A stretch of DNA of 64,000 nt. Origin: Marinomonas atlantica. Lineage in GTDB: Bacteria; Pseudomonadota; Gammaproteobacteria; Pseudomonadales; Marinomonadaceae. Below are positions 29,201-36,927 of the stretch, piece by piece (positions within the stretch are counted from its first letter, which is position 1; the number at the start of each line of letters is the position of its first letter). Under the pieces are notes generated by a model. The model searched no databases. It saw nothing but the letters and a program-made list of their open reading frames with translations, and was not told the DNA's origin. A program made the position numbers and the translations under genes. The stretch covers positions 1-64,000 of the forward strand of contig NZ_LTAW01000002.1 in assembly GCF_001639725.1 (NCBI RefSeq), read 5' to 3'.

Positions 29201-29851
29201 ATGTCAAAATTCTACGACAAACACAGCTCGGGCAATGATGATAGTTTATCGGCATTTTTAGATGGTGAAGCCACGCATGCTGATATTGATGCATTGTTAG
29301 CAAGTGATAGGCAAACGCTCGCAAGCCAAGTCGATCGTTATCACCGCATTCACCAAGCGATACAGCCTGAGCAAACGTTATTGATTGATGATGCGGGATC
29401 TTTCTTAGATCAAATTCATCGAAAATTAGACGAAGGTAAGCAAGACACAAATGTGGTGGCATTTCCGACCCAAAGCCAAGCTTTAACTAAGCCTGAAAAA
29501 CTTGAGCAAGTAACATTGCCAAATATGGCATCAAGATCAAGCTTGTCGAAACGTTCGGTGTTTTCGGGGCTGGCGGTCGCCGCAAGCGTCGCATTTGCTG
29601 TTGTCCTCGGCGGTAATGTTTTATTGCAAGGTGATAGTACGGCTCAAACACCAGTATTTGCAGCAACGCCCCCTGTTCAGCAAATGCCTACTGAGCCGTT
29701 TAGTGCGCGCAGCGCTGAAGAGGCACTGCAAAACAATGAGCGTCTACAGAACTACTTGCGTCAACATGCTCAGCAAGCTTCGATGACAGTAGGCCAAGGC
29801 ATGATACCGATGGCGAGAGTCGTGGGTTACCCACAAGGTAAACCGCAATGA
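29201..29851 (+). CDS. rseA: Anti-sigma-E factor RseA (MucA)
   Basis: Membrane anti-sigma factor that holds RpoE inactive until cleaved by DegS and RseP. The 216-aa protein has the N-terminal LSAFLDGEATHADIDALL sigma-binding segment (residues ~16-33), a single membrane helix (SGLAVAASVAFAVVLGGNVLL, ~122-142) and a periplasmic tail of ~75 residues that would meet RseB. It starts two bases after rpoE and overlaps rseB by four (ATGA). Confidence 0.93.
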   Translation: MSKFYDKHSSGNDDSLSAFLDGEATHADIDALLASDRQTLASQVDRYHRIHQAIQPEQTLLIDDAGSFLDQIHRKLDEGKQDTNVVAFPTQSQALTKPEKLEQVTLPNMASRSSLSKRSVFSGLAVAASVAFAVVLGGNVLLQGDSTAQTPVFAATPPVQQMPTEPFSARSAEEALQNNERLQNYLRQHAQQASMTVGQGMIPMARVVGYPQGKPQ

Positions 29852-30795
29852 TTCGTGGGTTAGTCCTTTCACTTTTGGTGCTTACAAGTAGCACCCTCTG
29901 GGCTGCCCAGTCCGGAGTGGATTGGCTGGCCCGCATGACTGAGTCGTTTGACTCCGTTGCCTACGATGGCGTATTTGTCCATCAAGAAGCTGGCATGATG
30001 AATTCTATGCGTATTCGCCGAGGCTTAATTGGAGGTGTAGAGTACGAAAGTTTAGAGGATTTAGACGGTCAGCGTATTACGGTCATTCGAGTTGATGACA
30101 GTGTGATTTGTGTTTTTCCTGAAAAAGAAGATTACGTTGCAGGTTTTTTACCTGCTGAGCCGTTTCGACGTTTTCAAAAGCTCGATAAAGATCGTTTAAC
30201 CCAAGCGTATGATGTTGAGGTGGCTCAGGAAGGTCAACGTATTGCCTCGCGCAGTGCGGTTAAGCTGACATTGACCCCTAAAGATGAATTTCGCTACGGA
30301 CATGAGTTTTGGGTAGATAAAGAGAATGGCTTTCTACTGAAGCATGATGTCTTAAACTCTGATAACAAACTGCTCGAGCGAATTCAATTTACCTCAGTCG
30401 AGTTTTCGCCTGACTTGAAAGAAGCCGACTTCGCCCCCAATGATGACTCTTATACCCAAAAATTTGTAGAGATAGAGCCTGAAGTTGTTTCCCGTCATTG
30501 GCATTTTGACTGGTTGCCAGAGGGCTTTGACCTTGTTTGGAAAGATGCTCGTCGCATGAATGACACCACCAACATGTTATTGCTGTCTGATGGTATGAGC
30601 ACAGTGTCTGTCTTTGTAGAGCGCACCGATAAAAAGCGTCCGCAAGCCTTAATGAATTTAGGCGCGACCATCGCGGGTGAAAAAAGTATTAAAGTGGGTG
30701 ACCAAATGTTTCTTTTAACCCTTGTTGGTGAAGTGCCTGCGCAGACGATCCAACGTCTTATGGCAGTTATGATGCCGGGTTCAAATAATGATTGA
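29848..30795 (+). CDS. rseB: Sigma-E regulatory protein RseB (MucB)
   Basis: Periplasmic protein that binds the RseA tail and shields it from proteolysis, sensing mislocalised lipoproteins or LPS. The 315-aa product has a signal peptide (MIRGLVLSLLVLTSSTLWA), then the MucB/RseB N-terminal lipid-binding domain (SVAYDGVFVHQEAGMMNSMRI...) and the C-terminal domain (~210-315; HWHFDWLPEGFDLV). It overlaps rseC by eight bases. Confidence 0.94.
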   Translation: MIRGLVLSLLVLTSSTLWAAQSGVDWLARMTESFDSVAYDGVFVHQEAGMMNSMRIRRGLIGGVEYESLEDLDGQRITVIRVDDSVICVFPEKEDYVAGFLPAEPFRRFQKLDKDRLTQAYDVEVAQEGQRIASRSAVKLTLTPKDEFRYGHEFWVDKENGFLLKHDVLNSDNKLLERIQFTSVEFSPDLKEADFAPNDDSYTQKFVEIEPEVVSRHWHFDWLPEGFDLVWKDARRMNDTTNMLLLSDGMSTVSVFVERTDKKRPQALMNLGATIAGEKSIKVGDQMFLLTLVGEVPAQTIQRLMAVMMPGSNND

Positions 30796-31255
30796 AGAAA
30801 ATGGTACGGTGCTGTCTATTGAAGATGGCATTGCAGAAGTGGAAACCATTCGCACCAGTAGTTGCACCAGTTGTCGTGCACGCCATGGTTGTGGTCATCA
30901 TACGATTGCAAAAGTGTCTAACAGCAACCGTATGTTGATGAAAGCGATCGCTACTGATGACCTAAAAACGGGGCAAAGTGTGGTGGTTGGGATCCCTGAA
31001 GACACATTATTGCAGGCCTCTTTGTGGATGTATGCCGTACCTCTACTTGGGCTAGTGCTTGGCGCTTCATTACCTGCACTGGTTACGGAACAAACGATTG
31101 TTTCGGTTGTCGGAGCGATAAGTGGATTTGCTGGTGGTTTGCTGGCGGCGAAATGGAAGTCGTCTCAAGAAACTAAGAATCCAGATTATTATCCGCGAGT
31201 TCTGAGAATCAATACAAATCAGGCCAAGATCATTCCGGTGGTTCAAAAAGCCTGA
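30788..31255 (+). CDS. rseC: SoxR-reducing/sigma-E accessory protein RseC
   Basis: A 155-aa inner-membrane protein of the RseC/MucC family. The N-terminal domain has a cysteine cluster (SSCTSCRARHGCGHHT, residues ~24-39) and two membrane helices follow (~80-122, LWMYAVPLLGLVLGASLPAL and VGAISGFAGGLLAA). RseC modulates sigma-E activity and is part of the SoxR-reducing complex in E. coli. The Cys pattern fits iron-sulfur or redox chemistry. Confidence 0.92.
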   Translation: MIEENGTVLSIEDGIAEVETIRTSSCTSCRARHGCGHHTIAKVSNSNRMLMKAIATDDLKTGQSVVVGIPEDTLLQASLWMYAVPLLGLVLGASLPALVTEQTIVSVVGAISGFAGGLLAAKWKSSQETKNPDYYPRVLRINTNQAKIIPVVQKA

Positions 31256-31320
31256 AAAATCCCTCTTCACCTGACACTATAGCAACATACTAACTTTGGT
31301 ACGTCTGAGGAGACCAATAC

Positions 31321-32709
31321 ATGAACAGATTGCTAAAACGTGTGAGCTGGGTCAGCGTCAGCTTATTGATGCTGCTCTCTTCACTGGCAAACGCAGCGAA
31401 TCTTCCTGATTTTACGGATCTAGTTGAAGATGCTTCACCCGCAGTGGTGAACATCAGTACCGAGCAAACCCCTTCTTCTGACAAACGTCAATTAAACCCT
31501 GATGCGCGTGAGCTGAACGAGTTTTTTCGTCATTTCTTTGGCCAACAACCGTTTGGTCAGCAGCAACCACAGCAGCCGCGTCAGCGTCAACGTAGTTCAC
31601 TTGGTTCGGGTTTTATCATTTCCCATGATGGTTATGTATTGACCAATAATCACGTGATTGATGGTGCGGATGTGATTCATGTTCGGTTAAATGACCGTCG
31701 CGAATACGAAGCGACATTAGTGGGTACCGATGCTCGTACTGATTTAGCGTTGCTTAAGATTGAAGCTGATGATGACTTGCCCATTGTGAATATGGGTGAT
31801 TCAGACGATCTAAAAGCAGGACAGTGGGTGCTGGCCATCGGCTCACCATTTGGTTTTGATTACACTGTTACAGCTGGGATTGTGAGTGCTATTGGTCGTA
31901 ACTTGCCAAGTGACAACTATGTGCCTTTCATTCAAACCGATGTTGCAATTAACCCTGGTAACTCAGGTGGTCCACTGTTTAACCTGGATGGCGAAGTAGT
32001 GGGTATTAACTCACAAATCTACACGCGCTCAGGTGGCTTTATGGGTGTGTCGTTTGCAATTCCGTCAAATGTTGCCATGTCTGTGGTTGAACAGCTTAAA
32101 TCGGACGGCAAGGTCTCACGAGCTTGGCTAGGTGTGTTGATTCAAGATGTGAACCGTGATCTTGCTGAATCGTTTAATCTAGATCGACCACATGGTGCAC
32201 TGGTGAGTCGTGTGATGCCGGATTCGCCAGCGGAAGAAGCTGGTTTGAAAGCAGGCGATATCATTATGGCCTTTAACGGTAAGACCATTGAACACTCTTC
32301 TGAATTACCTTATTTGGTTGGCGAGCTAAAAGTGGGGACGGATGCGAAAGCACAAGTATTCCGCGATGGTAAAGAGCGCACCATTACCATTGCACTAGCT
32401 AAACGTCCTGATACAGCTAAAATTGCGCAGCAAAAAGCTGATGAGAATCGTTTGGGAATGACTGTTACTGAAGTGCCTGAAAGCATGGATGTCGACGCAG
32501 GTGTCATGATTCAGCAAGTTTTAGGCGGTGCTGCAGCGCGAAATGGCCTTCAACAAGGTGATGTGATCACCATGCTTAACGGCGAAACGATCGAAGGTGT
32601 GGCAGAGTTTAATCGAATTGCACAAACCATTCCGGCAAACCGTTCGGTTCCAATGCGTGTTATCCGTGATGGTTACCCAATGTTTATTCCTTTTAAAATA
32701 GTGGAATAA
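31321..32709 (+). CDS. mucD: Periplasmic serine protease MucD (DegP/HtrA family)
   Basis: Periplasmic protease/chaperone degrading misfolded envelope proteins. The 462-aa protein has a signal peptide (cleavage near ANA-ANLPD, residue ~26), a trypsin-like domain with His111 (TNNHVID), Asp141 (RTDLALL) and Ser215 (GNSGGP), a Gln/Arg/Pro-rich loop at ~74-90, and two PDZ domains (~265-350 and ~375-460). It is the sigma-E operon member known as mucD in Pseudomonas. I see no convincing extra sigma-E promoter in the 65-bp gap before it. Confidence 0.95.
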   Translation: MNRLLKRVSWVSVSLLMLLSSLANAANLPDFTDLVEDASPAVVNISTEQTPSSDKRQLNPDARELNEFFRHFFGQQPFGQQQPQQPRQRQRSSLGSGFIISHDGYVLTNNHVIDGADVIHVRLNDRREYEATLVGTDARTDLALLKIEADDDLPIVNMGDSDDLKAGQWVLAIGSPFGFDYTVTAGIVSAIGRNLPSDNYVPFIQTDVAINPGNSGGPLFNLDGEVVGINSQIYTRSGGFMGVSFAIPSNVAMSVVEQLKSDGKVSRAWLGVLIQDVNRDLAESFNLDRPHGALVSRVMPDSPAEEAGLKAGDIIMAFNGKTIEHSSELPYLVGELKVGTDAKAQVFRDGKERTITIALAKRPDTAKIAQQKADENRLGMTVTEVPESMDVDAGVMIQQVLGGAAARNGLQQGDVITMLNGETIEGVAEFNRIAQTIPANRSVPMRVIRDGYPMFIPFKIVE

Positions 32710-32729
32710 CACATCATTTAGATGTTTAA

Positions 32730-32764
32730 AGGCTCGCTATTGTCTCCAGTAGCGAGCTTTTTTT
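32730..32764 (+). terminator. Terminator of the rpoE-mucD operon
   Basis: GCTCGCTA / TAGCGAGC hairpin followed by seven T. Confidence 0.9.
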
Positions 32765-32853
32765 GTGTTTAACTTGAATGAAAAGTTTAGACGTGTAAGT
32801 ATTTTTGCGATTAATTGAGTCTGTTGTGTGTTCAAATTTTATCTGGAGGGGTT

Positions 32854-33276
32854 GTGGAGACTGTTGAAAAGGGGATCTGCTTTCGCTTGGGAGAAGAGCG
32901 TTATATACACCCGCTTCATTGCGTAAAAGAAGTTCTAAGCTATCAATCTCCTTCGCCTGCACTAGGCAGTAGCCCTGGGGTAGAGGGGATGATCGAGGTT
33001 CGCGGTAATATGGTGACGGTTTTATACGGTTCGCATCTTTTGGGTATCAACCCAAACCAGTGTGATAAAGAAGGCCACATTGTCGTCATCGACCTTCCTA
33101 CTGGTTACTTTGGCGTGAGAGTAGAAAGCGTTGAAAGAGTAATGGACCTGCCAGATTCATTAGAAATAGGCAGTGTAGAATACCGCTCTCATCAGTGCAT
33201 ACAGGGAACTATGCTGGAAGAAGGTGAGTTGTACATTATGGTCGATTTTTCAGAATATTGTTCGGCCCTGAATTGA
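32854..33276 (+). CDS. CheW-like domain protein, GTG start
   Basis: A 140-aa single CheW-domain protein (residues ~8-135: FRLGEERYIHPLHCVKEVL, VEGMIEVRGNMVTVLYG, VVIDLPTGYFGVRVESVERVMDL, LYIMVDFSEY). CheW proteins couple chemoreceptors to CheA. Here it stands alone with no che genes nearby, so it may be an auxiliary adaptor. The frame opens with TTG at 32815 without a ribosome site; GTG at 32854 has GGAGGGG four bases upstream and gives a domain-sized protein, so it is chosen. Confidence 0.82.
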   Translation: METVEKGICFRLGEERYIHPLHCVKEVLSYQSPSPALGSSPGVEGMIEVRGNMVTVLYGSHLLGINPNQCDKEGHIVVIDLPTGYFGVRVESVERVMDLPDSLEIGSVEYRSHQCIQGTMLEEGELYIMVDFSEYCSALN

Positions 33277-33282
33277 GTCTGA

Positions 33283-33320
33283 GTGATAAACCAGCCACAT
33301 CGATACCGCTGGTTTATCAC
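33283..33320. terminator. Hairpin between the CheW-like gene and argA
   Basis: Perfect 13-bp stem GTGATAAACCAGC / GCTGGTTTATCAC with a twelve-base loop between convergent genes. It lacks a T run; it is probably a transcript-end stem for one or both genes. Confidence 0.55.
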
Positions 33321-33343
33321 GATCAAGAAAGCTAACTAGAAAA

Positions 33344-34654
33344 CTAAAACTTTTTTGCAAAAATTTTAGAATTGCGTTGATAGTTATAGAGCGCTTGTTT
33401 TTGAGCTGGCAAAGATTCTAGATTAGTTTCTTTGAAACCTCGTTCAATAAACCAATGAGCAGTCCGTGTTGTCAGTAAGAAAATAGTATCAAGCCCCTGC
33501 TGTTTTGCTTCGGCTTCAATACCTTTAAGTAAGCGTTCGCCACGATTAGAGCCTCGGTATTCTGGGGAGACTGCGACACAAGCTAACTCTCCAGCACGCT
33601 CTTGTTCAAACGGATAGAGTGCAGCACATGCGACAATTGCGCCATCGCGCTCAATCACAATGAAGCGCTCGATCTCATTCTCTAGCAACTCACGGGAACG
33701 GCGGACCAAAATGCCTTTGTCTTCCAGTGGTGTTAGCAATTGCATCATGCCGCCTACATCTTCAATGGTTGCTAAGCGCAGTCGTTCATAGCTGTCTTCA
33801 TCAATCATAGTGCCAGAGCCTTCACGAGTGAATAACTCACTTAGTAGGCCACCGTTTTCATTGAATGAGATGATATGCGAGCGAGGAACTTGTGCCCGTA
33901 CCGCCATCAGACAGGCTTCTAGAGCATTACGTGTTTCTGGTGAAAGACTACCTTGCGCCAAAATCGTGTCAGCCTGATGCGCCAGTAACTCAGAAAACAA
34001 CTCGTCTTTTTGATCAAAAATGCCCTCATCTTCAGTAAAGATGATGAGTTTGTCGGCTTTCAGCTGAATTGCTGCTTGGGTCGCAACGTCTTCTGCTTTG
34101 AGGTTAAATACTTCGCCAGTGGGAGAAAACCCTAAATGTGGCAAAAGCACCATGTTGTCATCTTCTAGAAGTCGGAAGATGGCATCACGGTCAATGCGGC
34201 GCACTTCTCCCGAGTGGCCGTAGTCAATACCATCAACCACACCTAGTGGTCGTGCCACAACGTAGTTGCCACTGCAAACACGCAGGCCGGCATTGGCCAT
34301 AGGTGTATTCGATAACCCCATGGATAGCTGTGCTTCTAGCTGCACGCGCACCGCTGAAGAGGCTTGAATGACATCGATGAGCTGGTCTTGCGGCGTGACA
34401 CGATAGCCGTCTTCAATACGAGACGACAACCGTCGGTTACCCAGCGCTCGGTCAATTTGTGGTCGTGCACCTTGCACAAGCACCAGTCGAATGCCAAGAG
34501 AATCCAGCAAGGCTAGATCATGGATGATGTTGGAAAAGTTAGGGCTCTCAAACGCTTCACCAGGAATTAAAATCACCAGCGTTTTACCGCGGTGCGCGTT
34601 GATGTAGGGTGAAGAGTGGCGAAACCAATCTACGTAATTGAGCTCGTCAGACAC
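33344..34654 (-). CDS. argA: N-acetylglutamate synthase
   Basis: Makes N-acetylglutamate from glutamate and acetyl-CoA, the first step of arginine synthesis. The 436-aa protein joins an amino-acid-kinase-like domain (FRHSSPYINAHRGKTLVILIPGEA, residues ~10-290) to a C-terminal GNAT acetyltransferase domain (IEDVGGMMQLLTPLEDKGILVRRSRE...CVAVSPEYRGSNRGERLL). The GTG at 34654 follows GAGG with six bases between and overlaps the end of argE, so it is preferred to the ATG at 34666. The E. coli protein (443 aa) aligns from its N-terminus. Confidence 0.94.
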   Translation of the reverse strand: MSDELNYVDWFRHSSPYINAHRGKTLVILIPGEAFESPNFSNIIHDLALLDSLGIRLVLVQGARPQIDRALGNRRLSSRIEDGYRVTPQDQLIDVIQASSAVRVQLEAQLSMGLSNTPMANAGLRVCSGNYVVARPLGVVDGIDYGHSGEVRRIDRDAIFRLLEDDNMVLLPHLGFSPTGEVFNLKAEDVATQAAIQLKADKLIIFTEDEGIFDQKDELFSELLAHQADTILAQGSLSPETRNALEACLMAVRAQVPRSHIISFNENGGLLSELFTREGSGTMIDEDSYERLRLATIEDVGGMMQLLTPLEDKGILVRRSRELLENEIERFIVIERDGAIVACAALYPFEQERAGELACVAVSPEYRGSNRGERLLKGIEAEAKQQGLDTIFLLTTRTAHWFIERGFKETNLESLPAQKQALYNYQRNSKIFAKKF

Positions 34655-35828
34655 GTGATGCCTCATTTTCTGTACTCGGGGTTAAACAATAGCGTTCCAC
34701 TAATCCTTTGATGACGTGCTGCATGGGCGCGATTTGATCGAGCGCCATAAACTCGTTTGGCTGGTGGGCTTGATCGATGGACCCAGGGCCTAATATTAAC
34801 GTTTCCATACCTAATTGGTTTAAAAACGGTCCTTCTGTTGCAAAGGCTACTGTGGCGGCATCTTTTTGTGTGAGTCGTTCACACGCTTTAATAATATCGG
34901 ACTCTTTCTGGGTTGAAAATGATGGTACATCTGGGAACAAGTGATGTAACTCGATTTGAGTTCCTGTATTTTGCTCAATGCGAGGCAACAAAGCGGTGAT
35001 TTCTTGATACAAAGACTGGTTATCCATCCCCGGTAAGGCACGAATATCGAATTCTAATTCACAACGACCGCAAATACGGTTGGGGTTATCACCCCCATGG
35101 ATGCAACCAAAGTTCATGGTTGGGTAGTCAATCACAAAGTTGGCATCGCGGTAGGTTTGTTTTAAGCCGTTTCGGTAGATCATCAGCTCTGACATCACGG
35201 CGTGCATGGCATCCAATGCATTGCTACCCAGCGCAGGATTTGAAGAGTGCCCCGCTTGGCCAGTGATACGAACTTTCTCCATCATAATGCCTTTATGAGC
35301 GTGAATAGGCGTTAATGAAGTAGGTTCGCCAATGAGCGCATAGCGGGCTTTAGGGCGACCTTCTTTGACCAAGGCACGAGCACCGTCCATGGAACTTTCT
35401 TCATCGGCCGTCGCAAGAATGATCAAAGGTTGCTCAAGCTTGCTTAAATCCATGTTTTTGAGGGTATCTATGACGATGGCAAAAAAACCTTTCATATCGC
35501 AGGTGCCTAAGCCGTAGAGCTTGTTGTCGCGTTCATTAAGCTTAAATGGATCACTCTGCCAGCGGTCTTCATCGTATGGAACGGTGTCCGTATGCCCAGA
35601 CAGCACTAATCCGCCAGCCCCTTCACCGATCGTAGCGATCAGGTTCACTTTGTCTGGTTGTCCTGGCAGTGGCATGATTTCACATTGAAATCCTAGTCCT
35701 GTCAGCCAATTTTCTAATAATAAAATGACACCTTTATTTGACTGATCCCAACTTGCTTGGCTACAACTGATAGAGGGCGTGGCGATCAGTTGGGACATCA
35801 TGCTCAGTAATGAGGGAAGTGAGGTCAT
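34647..35828 (-). CDS. argE: Acetylornithine deacetylase
   Basis: M20-family zinc hydrolase releasing ornithine from N-acetylornithine. The 393-aa protein has the metal motif SGHTDTVPYDEDRW (residues ~78-91), GTCDMKGFFA and ATADEESSMDGA with the catalytic Glu, plus GPGSIDQAHQPNEF near the end with a metal His. Together with argA it gives the linear (non-recycling) acetyl cycle genes in one operon: argE stop and argA start overlap. AGGAGTATCTC precedes the ATG. Confidence 0.95.
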   Translation of the reverse strand: MTSLPSLLSMMSQLIATPSISCSQASWDQSNKGVILLLENWLTGLGFQCEIMPLPGQPDKVNLIATIGEGAGGLVLSGHTDTVPYDEDRWQSDPFKLNERDNKLYGLGTCDMKGFFAIVIDTLKNMDLSKLEQPLIILATADEESSMDGARALVKEGRPKARYALIGEPTSLTPIHAHKGIMMEKVRITGQAGHSSNPALGSNALDAMHAVMSELMIYRNGLKQTYRDANFVIDYPTMNFGCIHGGDNPNRICGRCELEFDIRALPGMDNQSLYQEITALLPRIEQNTGTQIELHHLFPDVPSFSTQKESDIIKACERLTQKDAATVAFATEGPFLNQLGMETLILGPGSIDQAHQPNEFMALDQIAPMQHVIKGLVERYCLTPSTENEASRV

Positions 35829-35941
35829 GAGATACTCCTGTTGCGTACAGTGAAATTTATCTTACACACGTTCGCTTCTGGTAAACTTGCTTCTTTGCAC
35901 AGTTGTCTCCGGCAAATCCGGAAGTTATGAGGTTATGAAAT

Positions 35942-36889
35942 ATGGCTACCGAGCTTGAACTAAAGTTAATGGTTCACCCCGAGTATCTCAAGTCTGCATG
36001 TGATTTTCTCGATGAATTTTGTGAAAAAAACGTCAGTTCAAGCAGTGCCCGCCAAGCGACGCTCGATTTAATGAATGGCTACTTCGATACTGCTGATGGT
36101 TTGTTATTGGGAAACGGCATTGCTCTACGTGTCCGTGCTGTTAATCAAGCCTATATTCAAACCGTCAAAACACGCGGCAGTAGTCGTATCGGTATGCATG
36201 CCCGAGGTGAGTGGGAATGGTCTTTACCTTCCGACGCGTTAGATTTAACGCTATTGAAAGAGGTACCGTTGTCCGATGCTTTACAAGACATGGCATGGTC
36301 ACGGGATTTAATAGAAGTCTTCCGTACCGATTTTAAACGTCATGTCTGGTTAATCCATTATGAAGGTGCCGTCATTGAAGTGGTTTGTGACGAAGGTGAA
36401 GTGTCCTCAACGTTTGGTCGGGACAGCATTTGTGAGTTGGAGTTAGAGCTTAAGTCTGGCCCTGAGACCGCCTTGTATAGTTTTGCAAAATACATCGCCA
36501 TTGATATTCCAGTTCAAGTCAGTGTCGTTTCGAAAGCCCAAAAAGGCTCGCGTTTAAAACACCGTCGTATAGAGTTTCCGAAAAAACCGAATGCGCAAGC
36601 ATCGATGATGAGCTTTGCGGAGTACTGGTACGAAACATGGTTAGTGTATTGGGAAGCTATGTTCTATCTAAAAGACGAAGCGTTGCTGCAACCCATTCGA
36701 TCGGCCTTACAACAATTAAAACAATGTGTTCCTGCACAAATTTCCGAGCAGTTGGAATCTCTAGATCAACGATACGATGCTTTTTTCAAAGCCAATGACG
36801 AGTCTTTGCTGTCGGGATTGGCAGGCACGTTAGAAACGGGAATAATGATGTTAGAGACGGGGCAGTGGCTGAACAAGCAGCTTGACTAA
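35942..36889 (+). CDS. ygiF: Inorganic triphosphatase, CYTH domain (YgiF-like, short CHAD)
   Basis: CYTH enzyme hydrolysing inorganic tripolyphosphate. The ExExK metal-substrate signature is Glu4-Leu-Glu6-Leu-Lys8, and the tunnel-fold residues follow through ~200 (GIALRVRAVNQAYIQTVKT, CELELELKSG). The C-terminal ~110 residues would be a CHAD-like helical domain but much shorter than in E. coli YgiF (433 aa in total against 315 here), so the CHAD part is reduced. It lies directly before glnE as in E. coli. GAGG lies nine bases before the ATG. Confidence 0.88.
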   Translation: MATELELKLMVHPEYLKSACDFLDEFCEKNVSSSSARQATLDLMNGYFDTADGLLLGNGIALRVRAVNQAYIQTVKTRGSSRIGMHARGEWEWSLPSDALDLTLLKEVPLSDALQDMAWSRDLIEVFRTDFKRHVWLIHYEGAVIEVVCDEGEVSSTFGRDSICELELELKSGPETALYSFAKYIAIDIPVQVSVVSKAQKGSRLKHRRIEFPKKPNAQASMMSFAEYWYETWLVYWEAMFYLKDEALLQPIRSALQQLKQCVPAQISEQLESLDQRYDAFFKANDESLLSGLAGTLETGIMMLETGQWLNKQLD

Positions 36890-36927
36890 ATCATGCCCGT
36901 TGCGTGAATAAAAATAAGGATGATAAC

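Noticed and set aside
31256-31320. Sigma-E promoter for mucD (AACTT ... TCTGA)
   Set aside because: The two boxes are only ~8 bases apart, far short of the 16-base ECF spacing.
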